A stretch of DNA of 64,000 nt. Origin: Arctopsyche grandis. Lineage: Eukaryota > Arthropoda > Insecta > Trichoptera > Hydropsychidae. The stretch's first letter is position 1. Every line of letters starts with the position of its first letter. The DNA is taken from NCBI RefSeq assembly GCF_051622035.1, contig NC_135365.1:16038001-16102000 (forward strand), given 5' to 3'. The position numbers were made by a program, and so were the translations under genes. Positions 34,696 through 46,500 of this stretch are shown here, piece after piece. The notes under the pieces are model-generated. The model searched no databases. It was not told where the DNA came from and saw nothing but the letters and a program-made list of their open reading frames with translations.

Positions 34696-34779
34696 TTCTA
34701 TTACCGGGCATTTCATTGATTTGATTTATATATACTAACATATTACATATGTATGTATATATTTTATATTGTTCGACTA

Positions 34780-35060
34780 GCCCTGAATTGTATTCGACTC
34801 AATCGAGAGGGAGTGGGGGAGTGGCGCGTATAAAAAGCAACAATTTTCCTTCGCTAAATTGTAACTAAATATTTCATAAAGGTTTCACGTTTAAGCCGTG
34901 TAATTTGTGAAGTTTAATATGTATGGAATGGCCGCGCACCAACAAATTACCGATTGTATCTTTTATCTCCACTTCACCTAAATTATAAAAGGGTTTGTGC
35001 TGCGCTGTGATACGTTGCGTTCACTTTATTCGAATCGACAAATGTCAAACTTTGCCTCGC
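34780..35060. promoter_or_regulatory. GC-enriched non-coding island with TATA-like motif
   Basis: It contains GGCGCGTATAAAAAGC, GGCCGCGCACCAACAAATTA and a purine-rich run. No reading frame fits a gene. Candidate enhancer or promoter. Confidence 0.3.
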
Positions 35061-35459
35061 GCCCAATTCAATTTATAAATATTGTTATTAACAACATGCT
35101 ATACATCGTATATGGGACAGTATTCTGAGGCAAAGAACAATTTTGTTAACAGAACAGTTGTTTGACAGTTAAAAAATTAATGCGACACCTTGTGAGTCTA
35201 TTAAAGATTTTTGTTTATTAATTTAATTCAATCAATCATGTACTTCACTCGTCTTAAAGATCGCTCCAATGCAAAGATAATACTATACAGATCAAGAAAT
35301 AAATGACATAAATGTATATATGAATGGACATGATTAATGTAAGGACGCGTCAACCAGTATGGAAATTTAAAAAAAAATCTAATTTTAGAATGCCAGGAGT
35401 ATATGTTGCGCCTAGAGATATTTAATAAAACAAATACATGCAAAAGAGGCGCACAACTA

Positions 35460-35770
35460 ATCAGCGTGAAGTGGTCCACGTGGATGGAAACGCTTGACCA
35501 ATTAGAGCAACGACGATACATTCTGACCAATGGGTGCATTTTAAGCATCCGCTACAGGGATGTGGCGTGACGACCGATCGTGTTGAAGAGACGCGGGGAA
35601 GCGGGATAGCGGTGAATAAGGGGGGTGTGGAGCGTCTGACATGTGCTCCTGATATTGAACAACTGACTTGGAACGGGTGATGTGAGCGTCTGCACGGAAG
35701 CTTACATACATACACACATCCACGAAGACACACACGGTGAACGGGTTGGATCGGTGACCGTGTAATGCAC
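35460..35770. promoter_or_regulatory. GC-enriched non-coding island with CCAAT boxes
   Basis: It holds GACCAATTAGAG and GACCAATGGG 50 bases apart, a palindromic GGTCCACGTGGA and a G-rich stretch. Three overlapping reverse-strand frames are compositional. Confidence 0.3.
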
Positions 35771-35869
35771 GCACTCAATATTTTACTATTAATACGTGCG
35801 TGTGCTTATAAATTACCTTACATTATATTTATATATAACATATACATATGTAAGTCAAACATTGTACGT

Positions 35870-36150
35870 AAGTAAAATTTACATTTACACAAAGCAAATA
35901 CGATAAAAATAGCGAAACATCGAGATGCTGAGATGCTGAGAAGGCGAAACATCGAGATGCTGATAAGGACGGGAATGCCAATTTTGTAGGAACCGCAATG
36001 AAAATCAGATAAATTGGCAAACTCTGATAGGAAACGATCGACCTGGAGTCACAAACTTAGGTCTGGCCAGCTGCAACCAGTGGGACTCGAGCCCGTGACC
36101 ACTTTGTTCTAAAGCATTATATGCTGACCGCTAGTCCATGCTGCTGCCCA
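35870..36150 (-). repeat. tRNA-derived SINE, head type 2, reverse
   Basis: The body in reverse ends with the complement of the type 2 head (GGGACTCGAGCCCGTGACCAC, AGCATTATATGCTGACCGCT). A TCGAGATGCTGA stretch is repeated two to three times near 35920-35960. Confidence 0.75.
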
Positions 36151-37244
36151 GCATACGTACATATATGATAGCTTTTGAATGTTAGCACATAAAATAAAAC
36201 CAATATTTTGTGTATAAACAAACTAGTACGTTCATGAACTAACCGGAGACACTTGAACTGTAACATATATATACTATTTGACGGTTAATATGCTGGAATA
36301 ATTGTAATGAGACGAATGTGTGAATATGTATTTTGAATTAGAAAAAAAAACTTTGCTGTTTTTTTGTGTAAAAAATTATAACTAAAAGCCGCGTAGCCTA
36401 TTTTTTCGGTGAATTTAAAAATAAAGATTGAGATATAATTTCATTTAATCAGACAATATTTGGTTGTAACTTTAACGCACATTACGAAGCGAGTTAAATT
36501 AATCAATTATTTAATTTAATTAATTAAGTGAATTACTTTAATTTATTTATTCTCAGACATCGTTCTGCTATAATCAACCAATTATTAAATAGGCAATACC
36601 GATAAAATGTTACAGTTGAAATATTCTTCAATATAAGGATAAAGCTTGTTAAAAGAATTGATTTATGACTAAAAAGCTCTTCAAGAAATGAAAGACATAT
36701 CTACTAATACTCAATACAGTAAAAAAATTTGGATATTATCATTTTAAATTCAGAGTGTGTAGAAAAAATTAGAGCATTTCATGAATCCTATGAATGTAGG
36801 AATGTTTCAATTAAAGCGAAAAGTTTTCCTCTCAAAGAAAAATAATAAAAATACTTTGTTTTAAAAAGGATTATAACCTTGACAATAATTACCATTACTA
36901 TTTATCTTATTTTGAAAATAAATGAAGAGATATGATATTTGATTGTGGTATTGCCGATGTAATTATTCAACAGTTAAATAAAACAGCAATAGTTTACAGA
37001 TTTGGAATCGCTACATACATATGGCGATCATACAATTTAGTAAGGAATCATTATTTTTTATTTTTTTCAATGGCCGACTCATTTGCGACAATAAAAACGA
37101 TATAATTGAATACAATGGAAAAATAATTTCAATAGCCAAGTTAAATCACAACAAAAAAATTAAAAATTGTATCTGCATATACGCAAGTGAAGCTATATAA
37201 ATATTAATCGAAAATTGTATTACATTTACTAGCCAAAAATGTAA

Positions 37245-37770
37245 TCTAAATTAATTACACTTCAACTTCGATTAGTTTTCGTAGAGCGGACGATTCTCGT
37301 TTTATTTTAGTACTTGAGCAGGCACGGAATGGAACGATCGGAAATAAACTCAATAGTTTCACCAAGTTAATGACACTCTTTATGGTTTTGGCTGTAAACG
37401 AATCCCAATAGACCATAGTATATATTTCAGATTGACACATTATTACTTCGACGAATTTCTGTACGTGGATACAATATAATGATTACATTACACACACGTT
37501 CGACTGTTTCAGTCATTACGATCTGTCGTTTTTCGTGTTCAGGGACAAAATTGTGTACATGTGATGGTACGCAGCCGAAACGTGTTTATAAAGACATTAT
37601 TGAATTTAATTTCGAATCGGTCGACCATTATTTCGGTAATTATTTCGAACATGTCCCATCAGCGACAAGTGTCTGGAGTGTCTGTAAAATTACACGTCGA
37701 TCCAGAGATGAGCGAGACGGAGAGAAAAAGAGCCGCTCGGCTTAACACAGGATGTATCAAATCAAAATAA
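37245..37770. other. less AT-rich segment with a short open frame, function unknown
   Basis: Composition is closer to coding than the flanks. A 39-codon frame starting ATG at 37651 reads MSHQRQVSGVSVKLHVDPEM and ends at a TAA at 37768. No family is recognised. It may be a short exon or a conserved non-coding element. Confidence 0.2.
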
Positions 37771-38264
37771 TGTTATACCTCTGCGTACCTACCTACGAAA
37801 AAAAGGAAAATAGCCCCGCCACTTCTGACAGTAATTGTAGTTGAGCCTGTATCACAACGTCGACAATTTTCTCGAAATATCAAAAAATATATAGGTATAA
37901 AAGACTCACTTTGACTGTCTGTCATACGATGGAAATAGTGTGAAAATATTTTCACAATGATTTTTTTATATGACTAGTGATTATACCACTCAATCTTACT
38001 GACTAAAGACCTCTTTGTTTTTTAAATCCAATAATGAGTTCAAAATCAATGGTGGATGTATAAAAGAATGAAAACAATTTAATTGTATTATATTTACATA
38101 CATATATTGGAAGGGCAAATGATTTTTAGCCAAAAAAAAAACATTGCTTAATTTGAAAGCTCCAGAATTTCAATTTAAATTAAAAAATGGATGAATACGT
38201 AATCTGAATTGATGAATATTATTAGAAAGCTGAAAATTTTCCAGACTATTTTAATATCCAATAT

Positions 38265-38529
38265 ATGAGCCGTTATATTTGTAAGAGCGGAAGTCCAATT
38301 TTCAGTTCCAAAAACACTATTTCTGTTTGACTTAATTCACAAATCGTTAAAACTTATTTTAATTCGATATATCCAGAATCTTGGAAAAGCAGAATAAACG
38401 TATACAGGCCACCAGTATTTTTAAATATTGTTAAACGCAAAACATTATACCTATTTAATGCTTAGCGAGATATTCCTCAAAACGAATAAAAGTGGACTTA
38501 TGGATTATTATAATATAAAGGCCGATATA
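38265..38529. mobile_element. MITE, ATGAGCCGTTATA family, copy 1
   Basis: The left end is TATGAGCCGTTATATTTG; the right end is worn. The interior carries AACGCAAAACATTAT and GTCCACTTTT-type segments shared with three further copies. Confidence 0.7.
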
Positions 38530-40880
38530 TTGATATGAATACATAGATATGAATATATTTTCCAGACTGAATTTTTTTTCATATTAAACTTACTTATTAT
38601 CAGGAAAATAGGTAAATATTTCAAATATATTATAATATATGACAGCTTTATATGAAATTACTATCATCATGATAGATTTGTGCCCGTGACAGTCATATTT
38701 TATTGTACTGTTTATACATATATAATAAGATGTGTATAAAAAGTATTAAAGAATAATACATAGTTGAAAAAAAATGAGATCAAAAATTGTTGCATTGAAA
38801 ATAAATACATAAATGATAGCCGTTGCAAATTGATTTTTTTTTTCATCATTGCAATTAATAATAATGTAAATGTCCAATTTATGCGACAGTCGTTTGTCCG
38901 TATTCATGTATATCGATCTATCACCTGTCCTTTGTGTGGTTGAATTTTACGTTCACACAAAACCGCAAATCGTTTTCGGCTCACAATGAAAACAAATATC
39001 CGAATATACATATACATATACGTATGTATATCTAGATATCGTATTATATTTTATCCGCACGATTGAATTGTTGGTCGAACGATAGCGGATAATTGCAGGG
39101 TCGAATTCGATCGAAAAAAATATAATTTGGTTTAAAACGATTTCAATGACGAAATGGCCATCTACATTATTTTTTTCCTTTAATGTTAAAAGCGATTTAC
39201 GATGTACCAAAAATTGTCGACGCTTTACGAAAAGAAATAAATACATTCGTAGACATCATTCAATTACGTCCCATCCTGTTGTAAATTGTTTGCGTGCAGA
39301 TTGTATTTGTAGAAACGGCCAATTACAATTCTAATGGAAATGATGTATACGCCATAAAATGCCAGATATCATCACAAATCTATACTTCCAATGGATACCT
39401 GTAGCGAAATACCTACGCGTTACCTCTATCGACTCGGCAAGTTTGCATACAAGTAGTTTTCAATTTTTAAATAGTCCATTGAACTTTCAACGGGAAAAAA
39501 GCATTGGATTTTAATTCAACATTTATTTAGAGACGGGTAGTAAAACTGTGTAATCAATAGTGCTTTCAAGCCAACTTTGTCCCTCCTATTTCAAGCATCA
39601 TCCCCAGAGACAGCACTTTTCTCTACTGTGAAAATTAAATCTCTCACCTTCGCTTGGGGCATACCGCCTACCTACTCATACTTATATGCAAGGCTACTGA
39701 GTTGATACGAAATAAAATTTTATTTTTAAATTATATTAATATTAATTATTTAATATCACATTTTATCTATTTAAATGTACGTATGGAAAAATGTTATAAA
39801 AAGTCTAATTAAAAAAACACCGACTATAGATATTTTACATTATATAAAACAGTTTTCTGTTTATACAAGGTTTTTATTTAATTATTTGTTGGATATATTG
39901 AGTACATTTTTGGATTTTTTTTTTTGACGTGAACTTGGCAGGTCAAGATGAAGACCGGGAGTCAGCAGAAAAATCGTACTTTATACCATATAAAAAAGTT
40001 GTTTTTTTAAACTAAAAGCTTTGTATGTATAATATGTACCTATGTATAAGTAGAATAATGTTCAAAATTGAACTAAACTTATGTAGGTACTGTCATTAAA
40101 CATACGAGTCTAATCGACACTAATTTATAGCATTTGTAGATTTTTTTATTTATTTAATATTCCATGTAATTAAATATAATATATTTGCGGTTCTTCAACT
40201 ACGAAGAAAATGATGAAAGGAAAATGTAGATTACATAAAATTCGCTTGGAAAAATTACAAAAAAAAAATAAACCACAAAAATATACTTAAATCACAAAAG
40301 GCATTAATCAGAAGTGCGATCTTGACTACTTCCAAATAATTTTTGATTATTCTGAATTTGTCGAAACTTCTTTCAGTCAGTGGCATTGTCAGAAGTATGT
40401 GTAGAGCTTGTATACTACTTGTATATATAACAGTCTTGTAAATCTCACTCGCTCAGTACATTCAAAATTTCCATAGATATGATAAATAGTGCTCGGATCT
40501 TTATTTTCCAATAAAAAAATGATCAGCATGAATGGATACCCACTAACCACTAACCAACTTTTAAATCTAAGCTTTTAAATGAAACCTTAATAAAAGTTTT
40601 GCTCCACGTTCCAAGAGCCCTCCAGATTTTTGCGCCCTTGGCAAATGTCCCGTTGCCAATACCTTGGTACGGTTCGGACTGTAATATATGTACGTATATA
40701 TAATTTAAAGCGAACGAGCGAATTTGTTAGCTTGCAAGGACAATTTTGTAATAGAAAATGTTTTTTTTTTTTACTTTTTTTATGGTTTTTAAATTTTAAA
40801 ATTTTCTTTTCCTTTATTTTTTTTTAATTTTACTTTACTGTTATGTATGTTTATATACATATGTATACTGCGGTTTATTT
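38530..40880. other. AT-rich intergenic sequence, few signals
   Basis: Microsatellite TATACATATACATATACG near 39005 and slightly richer sequence near 39130-39430. No gene found. Confidence 0.4.
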
Positions 40881-40884
40881 TAAA

Positions 40885-41610
40885 TAGCTTTTTACTGTAT
40901 ATTAACATTAGAAGAATATAATACTATGATTATTAACAAAATTAAATTAAAAATGTAAAATAGAAAATTATCAGTAGATCAGTAGCTATTAAAGTAGATA
41001 TAAGGTGTATTGGAGTTTGCTGCAAATGATTGCAAACCACCCGGCTGCATACTCATTTCAATTGCATTTTAACTGTTTGAATTTTAACATGTACGAAAGA
41101 CGAGATATTCATGGGGTTGCGCAGATGGGGTCTACCTCACGGGCTGGAATGTGAAATTACCGAAAACGCAAATATCGGAAGGCAAAGATCGAAAATCGAA
41201 AGATCTTAAGTCGAAAGATCAAAAAAAAAAATGCATGGTAAACGGTACATACTCACGTACATACTCATTTAATTTAATTGCATTTTACTCTGCGCGCGCA
41301 CATTAATACGGGAGGAAAAGCCTGTTCCTCTTGTTCCTGTTGTATCCTGCTCGCGCAAATTAAATGAGTATGTACCGTTTACCATGCACCCTTTTTTTTT
41401 TTGATCTTTCGACTTAAGATCTTTCGATTTTCGATCTTTCGATGTACATTGATGATTGGCAATTCTTAAAATTGAGTTGGATCTTTCTGGCAAGTTTAAA
41501 ATGGCAAAAGCCGAAACAAAAGTATGAAATGAGTTTGCAATCGTTTGCAGCGCAGGGGATGTATTGTGAACATAATTTAGTAATAATAAAAAGCATTTAA
41601 AAATCAAAAT
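40885..41610 (+). mobile_element. Jockey-like LINE 3' UTR interrupted by a 546-bp foldback element
   Basis: The LINE sequence runs 40885-41011 and resumes at 41558-41610. The insertion point repeats GGTGTATT/GATGTATT, seven of eight bases. Confidence 0.7.
41012..41557. mobile_element. foldback element inserted in LINE tail
   Basis: The outer inverted repeats contain GATTGCAAAC and its complement. Inner arms of about 70 bp (41185-41254 and 41365-41440) hold GTAAACGGTACATACTCA and its complement. The core (GCGCGCGCACATTAATACG, TGTATCCTGCTCGCGC) is related to the MITE at 28547-28707. Confidence 0.75.
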
Positions 41611-41999
41611 ACTGCGGTTTTTCCTTTTTAATAGAACAGTGATGTGCGGTTGTTCTACTGCTATTGCCGGACAATCGGCTCGTTCTCCGACGAAAGGGTC
41701 TCTCAGACTGTATTCGTTGGAGGGGTAATGGTCTCATGTTTATTTGGCTTTATTGGTTGACTTCATTGACCTCTAAAGTGGGCTTATACATACATTGGAA
41801 AATGTAAGACATTCAATGGCGGAACAGATAAAAAATGCAGCTTAATATAATATGACGAATATATTTTTCGCGGAAACAGATATAGATAAAATTTAATGGC
41901 TCTTAACGAAAATGTATATTTAAAGTGAACGAGCGAATTCGGCGCGTCTCCTATTCCATTTTAAATTAATAATCACATTAATTTGGGGCGACTTAATCT

Positions 42000-42330
42000 C
42001 GCTTGGTCGCTCAAAGGTGGAATTGAATGAACGGCCCCGCCAGCCGGAAAATTAATAGCGGCTCGGGGGGGTGAAAGAAGGACGATCGCAGGCTGTCGAG
42101 ACGGCCAATCAGAGAGCCGCTCGCCGGGCGCAGGGTGTGGCCTCGTCCCCATTGGCCGACGGGCCGCTGCCATGGCGACGCGCGGCTCACCCCCACCCTC
42201 GCACGTGCTGCTGTCAACTCCGCTCTGATTACAAGTCAGGATTTGAATGTGCGCAATTTGTTAGCCTGAGCGCTCGAGATTTGGCACTCCGCCGCCGGAG
42301 AACTACTGCTGCCTTTTCCCCCCCCCGCAT
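42000..42330. promoter_or_regulatory. CpG-rich island with CCAAT and X-box-like motifs
   Basis: It has GCCAATCAGAG at about 42103 and an inverted CCATTGGCC at about 42150, plus the palindromic CTGCCATGGCGACGCG, which resembles an RFX X-box. It lies 4.2 kb upstream of the homeobox gene start and on balance is regulatory. Open frames across it on both strands are composition artefacts. Confidence 0.4.
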
Positions 42331-42540
42331 GCTGCGAACATTTTCGATATTTAATTTTCGAGACACCTTTTTTAAATCTGCCTGCTTTTTTTTGGAAATT
42401 GAATTTTCTTTGGAAAGTTAGCTCCAAGTACACACATAATTTTAAATATGTAGTACGACGGTGTTCGCCAAGTGAGCTGTTTTTGGGCGTAGTTTATATT
42501 CCGTTTTTTTGAAAGGAAATAGCCTCAATGAATACTTTAA

Positions 42541-43130
42541 TTTTGATTTTAAAATACTTTTTATTATTACTTAATTATATATGTTCACAATACATCTTAT
42601 ATATTGTTGGGTAGGGGTGGGTGGAGGATCCAAGAAAAATGCCTTAGTCGTTTCACAGCATTTATTGATGATTAAGGAGATACACGCACTGGCAGTGCTC
42701 AGTCCAGAATGACATGATATCGCCCAAGTATCGCCTTATAAGGGATAGATCTCTCAGGACATATTTGTTTACCTATTGTTATGGTCACGTATGGATATGT
42801 CTTCCCACGACATTCGTTCCCACGGTACAGGTCAATTCTGAGAAAGGACCAATAACAGCCAGCTCGGTTTTCCATTGTTTAGCTTACTTGCACTTAGCTG
42901 TCGCTAATCTTTGAAACCATTTATACCGGTAACACGGTCTCTCAGGACGCTACCCGGCCTAATCCGATCGCAATTACTCGGCGGCTCTTTTTAGTATACG
43001 TAATAATATATTTTAAAAGCTACTGATCTACTGATCATTTTCTATTTTTCAATTTAATCATAGTATTATATTATTCTAATGTACAGCATAATAGGAAAAA
43101 TAGCTCAAAAACCTATTTCCAATTCTGAAA
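42541..43130 (-). mobile_element. Jockey-like LINE 3' end, reverse, split by a solo LTR
   Basis: The reverse complement matches 29830-30028. The LTR at 42605-43005 is inserted in it. Confidence 0.7.
42605..43005 (+). mobile_element. solo LTR (Gypsy-like), TSD ATAT
   Basis: A close copy of 5115-5501, beginning TGTTGGGTAGGGGTGG and ending TATACGTAATA (the final CA mutated). ATAT lies on both sides (42601-42604, 43006-43009). A segment GATATCGCCCAAGTATCGCC is slightly longer than in the other copy. Confidence 0.85.
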
Positions 43131-43150
43131 TGAATACTTATGGTATTTTA

Positions 43151-43401
43151 CGGTTCCCGGGAAGATGCACTAAGTTACACTGAATAGTAGCGCAGTTTCG
43201 AGTAGTTCTAACTTTCAAAGGCGCTCAAAAAGACCTTGCGCAATAGAATTTCATAAAAAAAGGTTAGCATCCTCGGATAGCATACAACTACCCCTTGACG
43301 CTTTTTTGTGAAATTCTATTGCGTTAGTTCTACTTGAGCATCTTTGAAAGTTTGGATGTCTCGAGAGTGCAACTATCTCGAGTGCATTTTTCCGGTCACC
43401 G
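43151..43401. mobile_element. foldback MITE (251 bp), TSD TATTTTA
   Basis: The ends CGGTTCCCGG and CCGGTCACCG are imperfect inverted repeats that continue to ATGCACT/AGTGCATT. Inner arms TTGCGCAATAGAATTTCA and TGAAATTCTATTGCG pair. TATTTTA flanks both sides. Confidence 0.75.
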
Positions 43402-43409
43402 TATTTTAC

Positions 43410-44765
43410 ATAGTACCTGCTCTACCCGTTCATTGAGGCTATTTTTATTGTATGAAATTACTGTTTCTAAATACTTTTTTCTCTAAATGAGACATTATTT
43501 AGCTGCCCGCAGGATGTTCATTTTATTACTAACCTCTTCTTATTTCAAAATAATACCCTCGAAGAAACCGAATAGTTAAAAACAGGAAATAATGTTTTTA
43601 CGGACTGGACAATAAAAAAAAAAAAGGAAATAATGTTTATTGCGGATGTCGTTAAATGTACATAAGTGCAAGCCTAAATACAAAAGTAGATATAAACCTC
43701 TCCCTACAAAGAGAAAAGGGAAACAACGGATCTTATATAAAATATTTATCACGAAAATATTTAAATTGTTATTGATTTATTTTATTACAATACTTAGTAG
43801 TTGCTAATTTATTTTATTATGCTTTATTGTATTAAAATAAATATTATATTTTATATTGAAAACTCCTATCAACTGCATTTATAGAAAAGAACTACGCCCA
43901 AATATAGCTGGAAAAATGAACTGAATATTATAATTGACATGAATTGAGTAACCTTAATTTACTTATAATAATAATTTTTAGTATTCATTTAATTAATTCA
44001 TTGTCCTTTTTAGTTTCACTGACTGTGGGCTCAGCCCAAAAAAAAATGTGAGCTGATTTTGAGCCACTTCCACTCTTCTGATCGCTTTGATATTTTACCA
44101 ACATTAAATGTCTGCGATATAGCGCTAGTGGAATTCAATCATTAAAATTTCATCAGAATCGTCTGTCAGATCGACGTGATGACTGCTGACAGATCGTGAA
44201 AGCTTTTTCGCCACCCACTTACATTCAATTTCAATTGTTTCATACTTGAATAGTCATAACCAAAGATTAGCGCTGGGAAAAAATGGTTCACTATTGTCAA
44301 TCATGCTTTTTTGCTCTCTGAATTTGTAAATTAATGGGGCGGTCTATTTTTATTTAAAAAGCACCAAGCCAACACCATAAACGTGAACTCGAACAACAAA
44401 CTATCTAATATGGTAGCGTTGAAGAGAATTACAAAAACAAATAAAATTGTCAGAGTGCGTGACAGTAACATTTTTATAGAACCTACACTGGGAGAAATGT
44501 TTTTAATTTAATATATTATTATTATACTTCTATATGTCTTCCATAAAAATAAAATGTGTTTTTGTATTGAATCACAATTTTCAACATAATAATTTTTTTT
44601 AAATTGTATCGCACCAATACCCATGTACATACATATACATATGTATTTTCTTTTCCGAAACATTCTTTTTTTATATAATTAATATAATTTTTAATCGAAG
44701 TTTTGAAAATAATAAATAATCTAAAAATATTAAATAAGCAATTGTCCTATGTCCAACCTCTTTAT
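43410..44765. other. AT-rich intergenic sequence, nothing recognised
   Basis: No gene or defined repeat could be supported. Confidence 0.4.
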
Positions 44766-44770
44766 GTTCA

Positions 44771-45195
44771 ATGACAGCATTAATTTCAAACTCTCTCAGA
44801 CTCCTAAAAGAAAAATCGAACAAATTAATTAGAGATTTCTTCTTTTCAAACAAAGTGGTTAATGTAAGAAATAGTCTTCCCAACTATGTAGTAATTTATG
44901 AAAACCTTAATATTTTTAAAAACAAGCTTGATTTATTTCTTAAACTTTCCTATATCTTAATTTCTTCCTATATTTTCGTTTTCTTTGAGGTATCATTTTA
45001 CTGTTCTATTCTTTTATCTTTTTGTATTTTCTTTTATTCGTTATTTCTTTTTCCTCTCTTATTTTTTTGTATTATCGTTATCTTGAATTTTTATTTTTAT
45101 TCATATTCTCATTTAATTTATACATATGTACATACATATGTGTAAATATCTATAAGTCAAACTTCTTCCCAAGTAAGTTAAATAAATAAATAATA
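44771..45195 (+). pseudogene. CR1-like LINE 3' end
   Basis: The frame reads RDFFFSNKVVNVRNSLPNYV and then NIFKNKLDLFL, the typical final block of CR1-group reverse transcriptase ORFs. An AT-rich tail ends in AAATAAATAAATAA. The usual tryptophan before N-S-L-P is replaced by arginine. Confidence 0.7.
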
Positions 45196-45769
45196 CAAAC
45201 TCACCCTAACATCCATTTATATATGTATGTAGATTAAGTTAATACCTTTTTATAAAGCAAAATCTAATTTACTCACCAAATAGATAAATCTAATCTGAAC
45301 AGTAGTTTAATAGACATGGTTATCAGAAAAAATAATGAATTAATCACTGATTTCTCTTATTTAAACCGTAACAGTTTTTGAAATATATCGGAGCCCGGAT
45401 ACAAAAAAGCTTCCATATAAACTTTTCTATAAAAGTTTAATTTTTACATTAATTTAAACTTTCATCAGTGTTTGTACTACACTACATATGTTTATAAAAA
45501 AATAAGCATTATTTTCTTTTAACATACATAAATAAATAATACTAATTATAACAAATTTCAACGTTACCCAGACTTCATAATATGGGAAACGAATTTAGAC
45601 AATTTGATTATTTTGATATTAGTAAACAAAATTTAAAAAAAATGTTACATTATCGCTTTTCCAATTTATACAAATGCTAAATGCATTTTATTTTATTGTT
45701 TTCATTTCATTTATTTTTTTACTCCGTGTAACTTTATTGTTTATTGTTTTAAAACTCCTATTTTTACTT

Positions 45770-45860
45770 TATCTATGTACGTAGTAACAATAGATGAAGT
45801 TTTGTACTGAATCAATTACTGATCACGTTTTCATGATCTAGTTTTTTCTTTTCTTTTCTT
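45770..45860 (+). repeat. short copy of the ACTGATCACGTTT repeat
   Basis: It matches 19255-19340 (AACAATAGAT-AAGTTTTG, ACTGATCACGTTTTCATGATC). Confidence 0.6.
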
Positions 45861-46084
45861 ATATTAATATTGTTTTTTTTTTTTAATGTTCTATTGTATT
45901 ATGGTTCAATGGTTCAAAAATAAAATAAAAATAAATAAATCAAATAAATACATACAGCGTGTAAGAATAGTGCCATTGGTATGTATGGGTGTTTTTAATG
46001 AGGATTGAATTTAAGCTATCGCAATAAAATAAAAATTTTGAAAACAAAGAAAGTTTTGCATTCGAAATGGTTGGAAAAAATCAA

Positions 46085-46500
46085 GTGGCAGCGCTAATTC
46101 GCACAAGGAAGGGTAATCGCACGTATCCTTTTGGTTAGCACAACAGCCTTTTGGTGGTGTTGATTGTGGCGATAGGCGTTCCGAAATGGAGACAAGTGGG
46201 GGAGAGGGGGAGAGGGGGCTCCATGGGATGAACGGGGGCGGAGTCGTCGGCTTTTCACGGTGGGGGCGACAAGGGGAGAGAGGGGGAGGGATCGCGAGCC
46301 CCGCGGCCGCCAGTTGACAGCAGCTGGCCGACCGCGACTCATTCGAGTGGCGCGCTACCCCGCACAAACACACACACTCACAACACCTGTCACTATCAAT
46401 TTTACACGGTTCTTTTTACACCGATGTGTCGTGTCGTGAAGTTACAAAAAGATATGGTGCGACCGCTCTGTGATCGAGTTTAACTATCCGCACTGCCAAC
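46085..46500 (+). promoter_or_regulatory. CpG-rich promoter/5' UTR of the C15-like homeobox gene
   Basis: An abrupt GC-rich block with long purine runs and GCCCCGCGGCCGCCAG lies directly before the start codon. The last bases before the ATG are CTGCCAAC, a good insect translation start context. No TATA box is evident. Confidence 0.55.

Noticed and set aside
45911-45935. W-F-K-N-K codons resembling the third helix of a homeodomain
   Set aside because: It lies upstream of the homeobox gene start, in a low-complexity AAATAAAAT run, with no preceding helix.
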